DNA of 64,000 bases from positions 34,247,270-34,311,269 of the forward strand of contig CM040422.1 in NCBI GenBank assembly GCA_022702705.1, in the 5' to 3' direction. The notes beneath the pieces were generated by a model. That model saw only the letters and a list, made by a program, of their open reading frames with translations, made no database searches and was not told where the DNA came from. Position numbers and translations under genes: made by a program. The DNA comes from Papilionanthe hookeriana x Papilionanthe teres. Lineage: Eukaryota; Streptophyta; Magnoliopsida; Asparagales; Orchidaceae. Below, in pieces: positions 1 to 11,972 of the stretch; position 1 is the first letter of the stretch; every line of letters begins with the position of its first letter.

Positions 1-2039
1 ATCCATTGAGTATCGAGTGAGATCTTAGGGATTTAGTGTGGACGGCTCTCGGGTGAGGACGCTTGGGGACGATGAACGGATGTCGTCCATTCAATACACG
101 TGCGGACTGACGGCTCAGATGGCGTCAGACCAGGAGACGGTACAGGAACTGCGGGGCCCGGGCTGCTGACTCAAGCGGCGGCTTCGAATGGGAGCGCGAC
201 GCGTGTGCGTTCGGAGATGCCGAGGATGACGCGGCGCCGCGTGGATAAATAGAAAATTAGGGGTATTTTCTATTTATTTGATTCCCTAAACTTCAAAAAT
301 TCATAACTTTGTGTAGAAAAATCATAAAAATAAAATAAAAATACCCTCTTGCTCGGTGAACAGAGGAGAATAATGTGGAAAAGAAATCATTTAATTTTAT
401 CAAGTATTTTATTTTTAATAATTTATTTACTCTTTGCATATTTTTAATTCTCCATGCATGTATACAATTCACCATGGCATGAGACCATAGGGCTTTTGAA
501 GCCTCTGAATTTGGGAACATTCCCTGAATTTTCCAAAGTCGAGGCCATCCCTATGAAAAGTTATTGATATTTCAAATTCATGTTACTCGTTTTGAGTATT
601 TTAATTCCAATAAATAGCATGTTGTGAAATAAATTCTAGGAAAATTTGATGATGTTCATTATGACCAGAGGACCCTAGGAAAAATAGGTTTTGAGTTAGT
701 TCATTTAAAACAACCCTAAATGGCTTAAACACCCAAAATGGATCTCTAATTAATTAGAGCTAACCATACATCAAATTGACCTGAAATCAATTCTCCACTG
801 ACCTTTAGGATCAGAGGAACCCACCACAAAAATTTGAAGTCAATTGGACTTGGTTAGCCCTACTAAATGGGTTGATTAAGCCACTTAGTCATTTTAAACT
901 TTAAAAATTCATAACTTTCAAAATATCTTTAAAAAATTCACCAAATTGGTTTTGGAGCCTCTCTGATGTTAGGGGAATTTATGAAAATTAAAATTTCAAT
1001 TTTCTAAAAAAGTTGATTTTTAATATTATTTTAATATTTTCAATAATTAAAAAATAATAAAAATCACAAAAATAATAAAATTCACCAAAATGTCACATTT
1101 TGAATTTTAATTACTTAGGAACAAACCCCATATTTTTCTTTGGTCTATTTAGTGAGATATTAAATTTTAAAGCTCTAGGGTAATTTTAAAATTAAAAAAA
1201 ATGTATTTTCTAGCATTTTCACTAAAATAATTATGATAAATCATAGAAAAATCAAAAAAATTGTAAAATTTGATTCTCTGATTTCCTTGATATCATAGAG
1301 ATTTTTGAAAAATATAAAATTCATTTTTCAACATTTATTTTATTTTTAAATTAATTAACCCTCCAAAACTTAATATAATTATAATAAAAATAATATAATT
1401 CAAAAAATCACCAAAGTTGGTCCAAGTGGTCCTCTAGTCTTTAGGAATGTCCCCTAATTTTCTTAAGGACAGAAACATTCCCTTGGTCATGTTATTAAAT
1501 TTTCCTTGGAAATCTCTATTTTCTACCAAAAATAATTATATAAATAAATTAAATACAGAAAAATCACATTTTCTCCTCTCATGTCTTTATTGACATATGA
1601 GTGAAGTCACATAAAAATTTCAAGTTCATTTTAGTTCAATTTAGTGGGTTATGAAATTATTAAGCTTAAAGGGTAAAATGGTAATTAAAATTTTAACCCT
1701 TAATTAAAACTTTAGTTTTAATAAAAATTAACAAGTAAAATATTTGATCCTAATCTGATTTGGATGATTGAAATTTAAATAATTAAAGGGTAGAAACCCA
1801 TTAAACAATTTAAAATAATTAAACCTTAATTAAATAATTGATTAAATTTGGAAGAATAATAAAATTGGAATTATTAAAATAGGGATATTATTAGGAAGAG
1901 ATTTATTCTTTAATTTAAAAATCCCTAAATTAATTATCTCATTAATATTTAATTCTTAATTAAAATGATAACTCAAATTTAAAATATTAAAAGACTTAAT
2001 CATTAAACTAAAGTTAAATTATTAAACTTTTTTAAAGTG

Positions 2040-2425
2040 TCAATTAAAATTAAAAATAAAATAAAATTAAAATAAATTAAATTAAATTAAATTAAATTAA
2101 ATTAAATTAATTTAAATTAAAAATAAAAGTTGAATTAAATTAAAGATTAAATTAAATTGAATAAATTAAATTAAATTAAATTAAATAAATAAAATCAAAT
2201 TAAATTAAGTTAAATTAAATTAAAGATTAAATTAAATGAATAAATTAAATTAAATTAAATTAAATTAAATTAAATTAAATCAAATTAAATTAAAATTAAA
2301 TCAAATTAAACTAAATTAATTTAACATCAAGTCAAACTAAATTGAATTAAATCAAAATTAAATTAAAATTAAAACTAAATTAAATTAAATTAAAGTTAAA
2401 TTAAATTGAATTAAATAATATCACC
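2040..2425. repeat. (AAATT)n pentanucleotide-rich tract in L1
   Basis: A nearly pure AAATT/TTAAA low-complexity run with scattered C, G and T interruptions. The same tract is found at the equivalent place in every LTR copy long enough to contain it, in different lengths, so it is an inherited part of the LTR that varies by slippage. Confidence 0.85.
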
Positions 2426-3702
2426 TAAAACATAAAGAAATTAAATATAAAGCAACTTGAACACTATTACAAATTTAAACCCTTTAATTGAAATTAAACT
2501 AAGTCACAAACCATTTGAACATCAATTTACCCTCGTAAGCTTTAGTTATCATAACTCCTAAACAGAATATTAAATGAAATGTTACTTCACTTATAGGACA
2601 TTCAAACATCCTAGTTCACTGAGTAAGATAATAACAAAACTTAACTAAACCTCGGACGATTAATTCATTTGTGTAATTGAATTCATTTGGACTTAAAACA
2701 ATTCTAGTAATATTGAAAAGATGTTTAAGATTCTTCTTAAACACTTTCTCAATATGATAGGATGTTTATAAGAACAATTGAACTTAATTGTTCTTTGATG
2801 AAGTAAATCGTCCTCAAACCAAAACACAAAGACTTAGACGTCATAGGAAATGACTAGCTATAGGATTAGGAACTTGGTAGAAAACCATAACCCTTCCCTT
2901 AGCTTTACCTAGGAACTTGCTTAAATATTCTAATTGTGTTTTAAGTGCAGCTTGGAATGACAGGAAGACCATCCAGGTACGCTTTTGTTTTATTGCAATT
3001 TATTTTCTTGCAATTTTCATTATTGCAATTTATTTAACTGCATTGCACTTACTTTTCTTGCATGATAAACAATTGTTGCATGAAAACCCACACCTTTAGG
3101 ATAGTCCCTAAAACTGAAACCAAAACTAAGTTAAAAGCCATTGCAAGATAAAATTCACCGCCACAACATTTCAAAATATAAAACAACTCAAAATTTAATC
3201 ACAAACAGAACACAAAAATACAATTACATTTAAATTAAAACGTCCTGTTGGATGATCGGGAATACCTCGGATGATGTAACCTACGTGTTGCTAACGGGAT
3301 TTCCCACGGTCTAAATGAAAGTGTGGAACTCATTCGGTTGAGTTTAGCAAATTCATCCGGACTAAGTGAATCGGATAAAAATAATGATGCCGAAGGATGG
3401 AACCGTGGGATCTTAACCGGTGTCGTTATAATCAACTTTAAGATTTGTTTTAATTAAAACGTAAAAAAAACACTTGGAAATTAAGATTTTCTCTAAACCA
3501 AAAACTTTTCTCATCCCCTGATTTATGACTTCTAAAACTAAAACTCTGCAACAACAAGGAGCTCGAAGCATGGTGGGCAGCACGGCCATCGTCATCAGCA
3601 AAACCTGAGTCTACTTCTGCAAAACTTTCCTAGAATTAAATAACAAAGCCATAGGACTTCGAGGTAGTTTGCCTAATGCAACATAAATCCTCAACTCTTT
3701 GT

Positions 3703-3707
3703 TAGGC
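3703..3707. repeat. Target-site duplication TAGGC, left copy
   Basis: TAGGC directly precedes the inverted LTR that begins TGTACGGC. The same five bases directly follow the far LTR end (GGTCAACA) at 30,405-30,409, and the joined flanks recreate the uninterrupted LTR sequence seen at 46,860. Five bases is the usual Ty3/gypsy duplication size. Confidence 0.85.
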
Positions 3708-5814
3708 TGTACGGCTTATTTTTAGGTTGTGTGTTTTATTTTGAAAAAAGGGGGTCGCCTAACAGAAGTTGTCGGCGAATTTTTTAATTTAAATAAATAA
3801 TTTAAAAAGTAGTATTTGATTATGAAAATAATTTTAAATTTGAAAATTTTAAGATATGAAATCAAACTGATCTCACATCCCGAATAGTTTACATAAACGA
3901 GCACCGCACCACGAACCGTGTATCTATTCCTAAGGATAGACACACTGTTTGATGGTGGGGCTCGATTAAATAAACTAGAAGATTTGTGACATCCGTTTGG
4001 TCTGCAAACCAATTTTATAAGCCGACAAATTCCCCTGCTTAATATGAAAGTATTAAACAGGGTTTATATTACTCGGGTTCTTTAAAATTCCCTATAAGGG
4101 CAAGCCCCTATAGTTAATTACATCTTAAGTGACGGGAATCACCTAAGAAAACTCTCGATAATAATCAATAATTCTGCTCTCAAGAATTTCAAATTTTAAG
4201 TTTTCAAGGGATTGAATTTTGGAATTTCAATAGAGAATGGATCAAGTTTGGAACATTTTGTTTTGAGAATTCGAAGGAAGAAAGGTAGGAGAAATTACGG
4301 ATTCGAAGTGAACTTCGGTAATCTCCCGACTATCTTATTATTTGGCTTGAATTTAGGAAAGTTTTAATGTTTTAATCTTGCCAATTTTAATTAATTAGGG
4401 CTTATATTTATATGACAGAATCATACAAATAGCCTCGAAGATGTGAGGGTTTATGTCGTATCAGACGGCTACCTCGGAATCCTAAGACCGGTTAGGGCTT
4501 AATTTGCAATGCAAATGTCTAACGAAGAGTTGAAGATTTATGTTGCACTAGGCAAACTACCTCGAAGTCCTATGACTTTGTTATTTAATTCTAGGAAAGT
4601 TTTCTGAAGTAGACTCGGGTTTCTGTCGATGACGATGGCCGTGTCGCCCACCATGCTCTGAGCTCCTTGTTGTTGCAGAGGTTTAGTTTTAGAAATCATA
4701 AATCAGTAGATGAGAGAAGTGTTTTGGTTTAGAGAAAATCTTAATTTCCAAGTGTTTTCAATATTTTAATTAAAACAAATCTTAAAGTTGATTATAACGA
4801 CACCGGTTAAGATCCCACGGTTCCATCCTTCCGCATCATTATTTTTATCGGATTCACTTAGTCCGGATGAATTTGCTAAACTCAACTGAATGAGTTCCAC
4901 ACTTTCATTTAGACCGTGGGAAATCCCGTTAGCAACACGTAGGTTACATCATCCGAGGTATTCCCGATCATGCAACAGAACGTTTTAATTTAATTGTAAT
5001 TGTAGTTTTGTGTTCTGTTTGTGATTAAATTTTGAGTTGTTTTATATTTTGAAATTTTGTGGCGGTGAATTTTATCTTGCAATAACTTTTAACTTAGTTT
5101 TGGTTTCAGTTTTAGGGACTATCCTAAAGGTTTGGGTTTTCATGCAACAATTATTTATCATGCAAGAAAAGTAAGTGCGATGCGATTAATGAAATTGCAA
5201 TAATGTAAATTGCAAGAAAGTAAATTGCAATAAAATAAAAGCGTACCTGGAGGGTCTTCCCGTCATCCCAAGCTGCACTTAAAACACAATTGGAATATTT
5301 AAGCAAATTCCTAGGTAAAGATAAGGGAAGGATTATGGTTTTCTACCAAATTCCTAATTCTATAGCTAGTCATCTCCTATGACGTCTAGGTTCCTGTGTT
5401 TTGGTTTGAGGACGATTTTCTTCATCAAAGAATAATTAAGTTCAATTGTTCTTATAAACATCCTATCATATTGAGAAAGTGTTTAAGAAGAATCTTAAAC
5501 ATCTTTTCAATATTGCTAGAATTGTTTTAAGTCCAAATGGATTCAATTACACAAATGAATTAATCGTCCAAGAATTTCAAGTTTTGTTATCTTGCTCAGT
5601 GAACTAGGACATTTGAATATCCTATAGGTGAAGTAACATTTCATTTAATATTCTGTTTAGGAGTTATAATAACTAAAGCTTTCGAGGGTAGATTGGTGTT
5701 CAAATGATTTGTGATTTAGTTTAATTTCCATTAATGGGTTTACATTTGGAATAGTGTTCAAGTTATTTTAGATTTATTTTGAATTCTTTATGTCTTTGGG
5801 GATGTTATATTTAA

Positions 5815-6125
5815 TTCAACTTAATTTAATTTAATTTTATTTAATTGAGTTTTAATTCTATTTAATTAAATTTAATTCAATTTAGTTTGACTTGATGTTA
5901 ACTTAATTTAGTTTGATTTGATTTAATTTTAATTTAATTTGATTTGATTTAATTTAATTTGACTTAATTTAATTTAATTTAATTTAATCTTTAATTTAAT
6001 TTAATTTAATTTAATTTGATTTTATTTAGTTTAATTTAATTTAATTTAATTTAATTCAATTTAATTTACTTAATTTAATTTAATTTTTAATTTAATTTAA
6101 TTTTATTTTTAATTTTAATTGAAAT
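5815..6125. repeat. (TTTAA)n tract in A 3' LTR
   Basis: The reverse-complement counterpart of the AAATT tract in L1. It is shorter than the matching tract at 25,012-25,400, so the two LTRs of the same element already differ in repeat number. Confidence 0.8.
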
Positions 6126-6349
6126 TTTTAAAAGAGTTTAATAATTTAATTTTAGTTTAATGATTACGTCTTTTAATATTTTGAATTTGAGTTATCATTT
6201 TAATTAAGAATTGAATATCAATGAGATAATTAATTTAGGGATTTCTTTTTTAAATTAAAGAATAAATCTCTTCCTAATAATATCCCTATTTTAATAATTC
6301 CAATTTTATTATTCTTCCAAATTTAATCAATTATTTAATTAAGGTTTAA

Positions 6350-6372
6350 TTATCTTAAATTTGGATTCACCC
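6350..6372. other. Deletion junction in A 3' LTR
   Basis: Sequence equivalent to 25,644 (ATTATCTTAAATT) passes within a few bases to sequence equivalent to 27,398 (CACCCGAGAGCC). A short non-matching TTGGAT lies between, as in end-joining with filler. The loss removes the GC-rich block and the AT-rich half up to the pentamer-flanking region. Confidence 0.75.
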
Positions 6373-6975
6373 GAGAGCCGTCCACACTAAATCCCTAAGA
6401 TCTCACTCGATACTCAATGGATTTTCGTGTTCTTATACTCTATGGATTCGTATCGAAGAGACGAATACATCTATACGATGATTATGCATTGAAATTAAAG
6501 CATTTGAAATGGAGAATCTCCGAAGCTAGGGATGAAGAATTAGCTCATACCTTTGCTCGGAGAAGTGTGGCTTCGATCCGAGGGTTGTTGTACCTTCGAT
6601 TGGATCCCGAGCAAGCTCCGGATGAAGTCTCCTGGTCGCAGTGAATTGTCTAGGTGTGATTTCGACCAAGCCCGATCACAAAGCTTGGAGGTCTGGAGCA
6701 ACCGGGTGGCCTGGAGATGGGGCTTTTGCTGGTGGACACCTTCCCTTGGTCTGGTGAAGGTGTAGAACCAATCAATTTGGGGATTGGCTCACTGTGGAGA
6801 AGTGTCCTGGTTTTGGGCCTAGATTTCAACTCTGAAATTGAGCTCACAGAGAAGAAATGGCAGGGGAATTTCAGTGGGGATCAAGTGCTCTGTGTATGGG
6901 GAGGAGTCTGGAACAATTTTGGCAGAGTTTCCTTAAGGTTTGTTTCAGCACCTCTCATGGCCGAGAGGGGTGGTG

Positions 6976-6983
6976 TTTAAATA
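6976..6983 (-). promoter_or_regulatory. Candidate TATA box in A 3' LTR
   Basis: TATTTAAA on the minus strand, embedded in a GC-richer segment (CTCTCC-TATTTAAA-CACCACCCC) that is preserved in all four LTR copies holding this region. It is the best candidate for the main LTR core promoter; a start about 30 bp downstream is inferred. Confidence 0.45.
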
Positions 6984-9047
6984 GGAGAGGGTGGAGGGCC
7001 TCCCAGGGAGAGTTAGGGCTTGGGATCAGCTGCTCTTGGCAAGAGAAGAACAGCTCCAATGGCCACTGGGGATGGGGCAGCTCAACAGGTGAGAATTTCA
7101 AGTTGGGCTCACATGTGGGCTCTCAGCCATGGTGTTTTCCGACGACCTGGTGGCTGGTCGGCCAGGCATTGGTCACCATCTTGGTCAGGGAGGTCAGGGC
7201 TGGGGCTTAGTGCAATCAATTGGCATTGGCCATGTGTAAAGGGTTTGATTTAGATGGAATGGGGGAGGAGCTAATTTTGGGTCCAAATGGGTCCAAGTCA
7301 TGGATTTAGGTTTGGTTCACCCTCCAAGGCTCGATTTTTGGTCCGAGGGAATCGGAGTAAGTCGGCTAGCTTAGTGGGGAGAAGTCACTCATCTAAATAC
7401 ATTTATGTTTAATCAAGGTTTAGAAGAGTCATGAAAAGGCTTAATCTCTCTTAAGGGAATCATTAAAGGACCTCCTCCCTTTGCTAAAAATGACATGGTG
7501 ATGTGTAAAGTGGCTGCCATGGCTTGCATATGGCTTGTGCATGGCTTCATGGCTCCATTTGGCTTGGGAAAAGATTGGGTCAATTTCATGAAAATGGATT
7601 TTAGGAATTTTTGGTAATTTGATGGAAATTTGTATGAAACTTGATTTGGAATGATTTGATGATGAATTTAGGACTTAGGGAATGGCTTTAATTAAGTGGA
7701 TGGCAAATGGAGATGTCATGTGGGCTTTAGGGTGGATTTTGGGCTTTTTGAAAGAGTTTTAGATGGGCTTTTAAGATGGATTAGGAAAGTGGGCTTTTGA
7801 ATTTTAAAATGGATTTTGGGATGAAATTTTAGTAAAGGCTTGGGCTAAATAATTGTTGGGTTTAGCTCATGGATGTGTCATGAGTGACTTGAAGCAAATT
7901 GGGGGTAGTTTGGGTTTGAATTGGGTTGAATTTGGGTTCTTTTGGTGAATGGGCTAATATAGGTCCAAGTGGGCCAAGTTGGGCCAATGTTGGGCTAGGG
8001 TTGAAATTGATGTAGAATTAATGTTGAGAAATGTTTATGGGAGTGTTTCAAAGAGGTTTTGACTTTGGTTGGGCTTTGATTTTGGAGTTTGGGCTCATTT
8101 GGGTTAGGCTTGGGTTTAGGTCAAAATTGGGCCTTTTAGCTTTGGGTTGAATTTGAGTGGGATTTGGGTCAAAATTTTTGTCAAATCATGTTAGTTTTTT
8201 GATTTTAGGGATGTTAAGGAAGATTTAGAAAAGATTTGGGGTTAATTGGAGTTGAATTGGGTGAGTTTGGGTTAAGTTTGGGTCATGGGTCCAAATTGGG
8301 CTTTAAGGCCAAAAGTGAAATTGGACCCAAATGTCAATCAAATTAGACTTGGATTTGGTCTAGATTGGTGTTGGGAATGTTGAATTGAAGTTTAGAATTG
8401 AATTGGACCAGAATTTGGGTCAATTGGATAGGTTTGGTTTGACATTGGGTTCACTTTGGGTTAAAATGGGTCAAATTGGGTGTTTTAACAAAAGTGTGGT
8501 AAATTGACAAAATTGGCTCATGGTGTAGTTGAACAAAATGAAATTGGTAATATTTGGGATTTTTTGGAATTTTCTGGGAATTTTCTGAATTTTTTGGATT
8601 TTGGGTCAAGAGGGGTATTTTGGGTATTTGGAGGGTATTGGAAGGTTTTCTTGGAATTTTTTGTATTTTTTGCTGTAAATGATCAATTTGAGTGGTATGG
8701 AAATGTTTAAGATCAATTTTGAGGAATTTTGGGTGATTTAGGAATTTTGGAGATTTTGAGCTATTCAGGGCTTTTGGTAGGTTAGGAGGGTCCGGGTCCC
8801 GGGGGCCAAAAACTGAAATTTTGAAAAAATGAAGATTAATCAAATTTAAGTGACATGGAATCGTTTAGGTTGAGCCATGAAGCCATATTAAGCCCATATG
8901 AGCCATGAAGGGACTCATTTGAGGCATTCACTATGTTGTTCCTAACCCTCTAGCCGAGGGCTTAGGGGTTAAGGACCATCCATGTGAATCACCTACATGA
9001 GTCAGGAGGTCAAGTTAGGTATGGGTGTGGTTTTAGGAGGTGTGTGA

Positions 9048-9092
9048 AAGTGTAGTGTATGAGTGTAGTGTATGAGTGTAGTGTATGTGTAA
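9048..9092. repeat. Short tandem repeat GTGTAGTGTATGA in LTR
   Basis: About three copies of a 13-bp GTGTAGTGTATGA-type unit. The same repeat is at about 30,083-30,125 in the partner LTR. C-type LTRs hold a shorter CACTACACTTATACAC version near 40,585 and 60,845. Confidence 0.7.
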
Positions 9093-9372
9093 GTCAGCCC
9101 CTTCACTGGACCAGAGCCACCTGTAGGCGATCCTAAGGCCAAAGAGTCCTATAGGAACTCATCCTTTAAACTTCCACATTTGATTTCAACCCTCTAGGTG
9201 ATTAGGGGTCTATAGTCAAGTTTGTGGAGTTTGAAGGGAGTTTAGAAGTGGTTTGAATTTCTAAAAGGTGGGTCCCAATTCTAGTCCTCTAAGATAGTCA
9301 AAGGAAAAGCCTAAGGCTAGATCCTAAGCACTAAAAGAAGAAGAGAAGACCTCATCAAAAATGAGGTCAAAA

Positions 9373-9744
9373 AATGGACCCCCAATAGGTGTGGTGAGCT
9401 GACGGAGCACACCGCGCGTATTGGTGTTGACCGAAGCGATCAGCAAAACCAACACAGATGTCCAAGTGACAAACTTAGGACGAAGTAGAAGAGTTTCCGT
9501 TGGGGAGTGTCAAGCATATCTCTGAAACTGGAGATTCTCGAACTCTCGGCTGGGAACGGAAAAGGAGGTGAATTCCAAATCACATGATCCGGGAAAAAAA
9601 ATTCAATTTAAATTTTATTTCGTTTCAATTTAAGTTTTGATGTGTGAGTTTAGATTTCAATTTGGAGTTTCAATTTAGATTGAAGTTTGTCAAAATTAAT
9701 TTGAAGGGATTTGATTTGAAATGAAAATCAGAATTTCGTGGTTT
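9373..9744 (-). other. Element A sequence between tandem array and 3' LTR
   Basis: Non-coding. It matches C 60,206-60,559 in inverted orientation. The part next to the LTR (9,375-9,394) reads TGGACCCCCAATAGGTGTGG on the plus strand and is complementary to the leader of the same element at 22,309-22,323. It stands where a polypurine tract is expected but is not purine-pure. No protein or RNA gene is recognisable in it. Confidence 0.65.
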
Positions 9745-11425
9745 TAGATGTAACATCTTCAATCTCAAAAGAAAATTGAATCGATTGGATTGAATCATTA
9801 CAATGTGGAGAGATCTCAGAGTAATGCGGTATTGGATGTAAAATCCTTAACCTCAAGAGTTTGATTTTGATGTATTTCATTGCAATAGGGAAAGAATCCT
9901 AAAGCAATGCAGTCTCGGATGTAAAATCCTCAACCCCAAAAGTTTGATTTGGATGTATTTCATCGCAATAGGGAATGAATCCTAAAGCAATGCAGTCTTG
10001 GATGTAAAATCCTCGACCCAAAAGTTTGAATTTGATGTACTTCATTGCGATAGGAAAAAGATCCTAAAGCAATGCAGTCTTGGATGTAAAATCCTCGACC
10101 CAAAAAGTTTGAATTTGATGTACTTCATTGTGATAGGGAAAAGATCCTAAAACAATGCAGTCTTTGATCCAAAAGTTTGAATTTGATGTACTTCATTGCG
10201 ATAGGGAAAAGATCCTAAAGCAATGCAGTCTTGGATGTAAAATCCTCGACCCAAAAGTTTGATTTTGATGTACTTCATTGCAATAGGGAAAAGATCCTAA
10301 AGCAATGCAGTCTTGGATGTAAAATCCTCGACCGAAAAAGTTTTGAATTTGATGTACTTCATTGCGAGGGAAAAGATTCTAAAGCAATGCAGTCTTGGAT
10401 GTAAAATTCTCGACCCAAAAGTTTGAATTTGATGTACTTCATTGCGATAGGGAAAAGATCCTAAAGCAATGCAGTCTTGGATGTAAAATCCTCGACCCAA
10501 AAGTTTGAATTTGATGTACTTCATTGCGATAGGGAAAAGATCCTAAAACAATGCAGTCTTGGATGTAAAATCCTCGACCCAAAAAGTTTGAATTTGATGT
10601 ACTTCATTGCGATAGGGAAAAGATCCTAAAGCAATGCAGTCTTGGATGTAAAATCCTCGACCCAAAAGTTTGAATTTGATGTACTTCATTGCGATAGGGA
10701 AAAGATCCTAAAGCAATGCAGTCTTGGATGTAAAATCCTCGACCCAAAAGTTTGAATTTGATGTACTTCATAGCGATAGAAAAAGATCCTAAAGCAATGC
10801 AGTCTTGGATGTAAAATCCTCGACCCAAAAAGTTTTGAATTTGATGTACTTCATTGCGATAGGGAAAAGATCCTAAAGCAATGCAGTCTTGGATGTAAAA
10901 TCCTCGACCCAAAAAGTTTTGAATTTGATGTAATTCATTGCGATAGGGAAAAGATCCTAAAGCAATGCAGTCTTGGATGTAAAATCCTCGACCCAAAAGT
11001 TTGAATTTGATGTACTTCATTGCGATAGGAAAAAGATCCTAAAGCAATGCAGTCTTGGATGTAAAATCCTCGACCAAAAAAGTTTTGAATTTGATGTACT
11101 TCATTGCGATAGGGAAAAGATCCTAAAGCAATGCAGTCTTGGATGTAAAATCCTCGACACAAAAAGTTTTGAATTTGATGTACTTCATTGCGATAGGGAA
11201 AAGATCCTAAAGCAATGCAGTCTTGGATGTAAAATCCTCGACCTAAAAAGTTTTGAATTTGATGTACTTCATTGCGATAGGGAAAAGATCCTAAAGCAAT
11301 GCAGTCTTGGATGTAAAATCCTCGACCCAAAAAGTTTTGAATTTGATGTACTTCATTGCGATAGGGAAAAGATCCTAAAGCAATGCAGTCTTGGATGTAA
11401 AATCCTCGACCCAAAAGTTTGAATT
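9745..11425 (-). repeat. Tandem array, 82-84 bp unit, about 20 copies (element A 3' region)
   Basis: Each unit holds TGATGTACTTCATTGCGATA, AAAGATCCTAAAGCAATGCA, GTCTTGGATGTAAAATCCTC and GACCCAAAAGTTT in this plus-strand order. Recurrences of GGATGTAAAAT are spaced about 82-85 bp from 9,830 to 11,388, and one unit near 10,160 has lost its middle. Units at the left edge (9,745-9,990) are degenerate and central ones are nearly identical, the usual sign of recent homogenisation. Tat/Ogre elements are known for such arrays between the last ORF and the 3' LTR. ORFs running through the array follow from an 84-bp (28-codon) period and are not genes. Confidence 0.92.
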
Positions 11426-11972
11426 TGAACTCGATTGAAATTTGATTTGGAATTTGATTCGAAATTTGGAAAGCTTGAATTCTAAATTTGATTTAGATTT
11501 GACTTGAGATTTATGTTCATTTTGTTTGTCTTTTAATGATTCAAATTTATTTCATCATTTATTTAATGTTCATGTGAATTTGGTGTTCGTCATTTTTAAA
11601 TTTTTAAGGAAAGTTTTCTTTTATCCTTATTTTTTATTTCTTTTATGTTCTTTGTTCAAAGTTCATTTAACTTTAATGGCGTTTCCCAGTCAATTTGCAC
11701 AAAAGAGGTGAAGGCCAAAAATGTGACATGGTCACTTTCATTCCAATCATGTTGAAGATACATCGTACAACTTGATCTGACATATATTTCATACAATCCA
11801 TGTAGACTCAAAACGGACTATGTATGATCTTCGTCGATCCATCAAAAGAAGCATCTATCAAAAATCCATGTCTGAATAGTGGGGTACATGGTTAATAACA
11901 TCACCTTCCAAGCCATCCTTGGCAAGGATGCCTACTGGATGTACGTTGGAGGTGTGATATTTCCCATGTAAC
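11426..11972 (-). other. Element A 3' untranslated segment after ORF3
   Basis: Unique non-coding sequence between the ORF3 stop and the tandem array, aligning with C 58,280-58,930. It is AT-rich towards the array. A 61-codon ORF at 11,526-11,711 on the plus strand is antisense to the element and is broken in the C copy, so I do not call it. Confidence 0.6.

Larger units (their letters stand above)
1..3707 (+). mobile_element. Forward Ogre-like LTR (L1), left part, cut by window start
   Basis: This stretch aligns throughout with the interior of the complete LTR at 40,300-47,688, beginning at the point equivalent to about 43,195. It holds the GC-rich block (60-245), a TATA-like ATAAATAG next to it, long AT-rich non-coding sequence, an (AAATT)n tract and the TTTGTTAGGC segment where element A is inserted. 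It continues at 30,405-31,228. No coding sequence is supported; small ORFs here are not conserved between LTR copies. Its own 5' end is off-window, so it may be a solo LTR or the 3' LTR of another element. Confidence 0.85.
3708..9372 (-). mobile_element. 3' LTR of element A, internally deleted
   Basis: On the minus strand it begins at about 9,372 with a worn TTTTGACCTCATTT (TGTTGACCTCATTT in other copies) and ends at 3,708 with GCCGTACA, giving TGT...ACA termini. It is 5.7 kb, against 7.5 kb for the partner LTR, because the part equivalent to about 25,645-27,397 is missing. The rest matches 22,897-30,404 closely. Confidence 0.85.

Noticed and set aside
2917..3099. 60-codon ORF with a hydrophobic stretch, possible membrane peptide
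   Set aside because: Frame is not kept in the equivalent LTR sequence near 46,090-46,260. The hydrophobicity comes from repeated CAATTTATTTTCTTG words.
8451..8843. 130-codon ORF in the LTR (Pro/Asn/Lys-rich), with similar ORFs near 29,562, 40,875 and 61,151
   Set aside because: Low-complexity product of the strand-biased LTR zone. Length and frame differ between copies and no domain is visible.
10935..11422. Long ORFs of 138-159 codons on both strands over the tandem array, with repeated FEFDVLHCDREKILKQ-type peptides
   Set aside because: They arise because an 84-bp unit is a whole number of codons. Flanking units of 82-83 bp break the frame, and the array in element C has different ORFs. 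No conserved protein is implied.
9745..11425. CRISPR-like direct repeats
   Set aside because: Repeats are contiguous 82-84 bp units with no unique spacers and no cas genes, in a plant retrotransposon 3' region.
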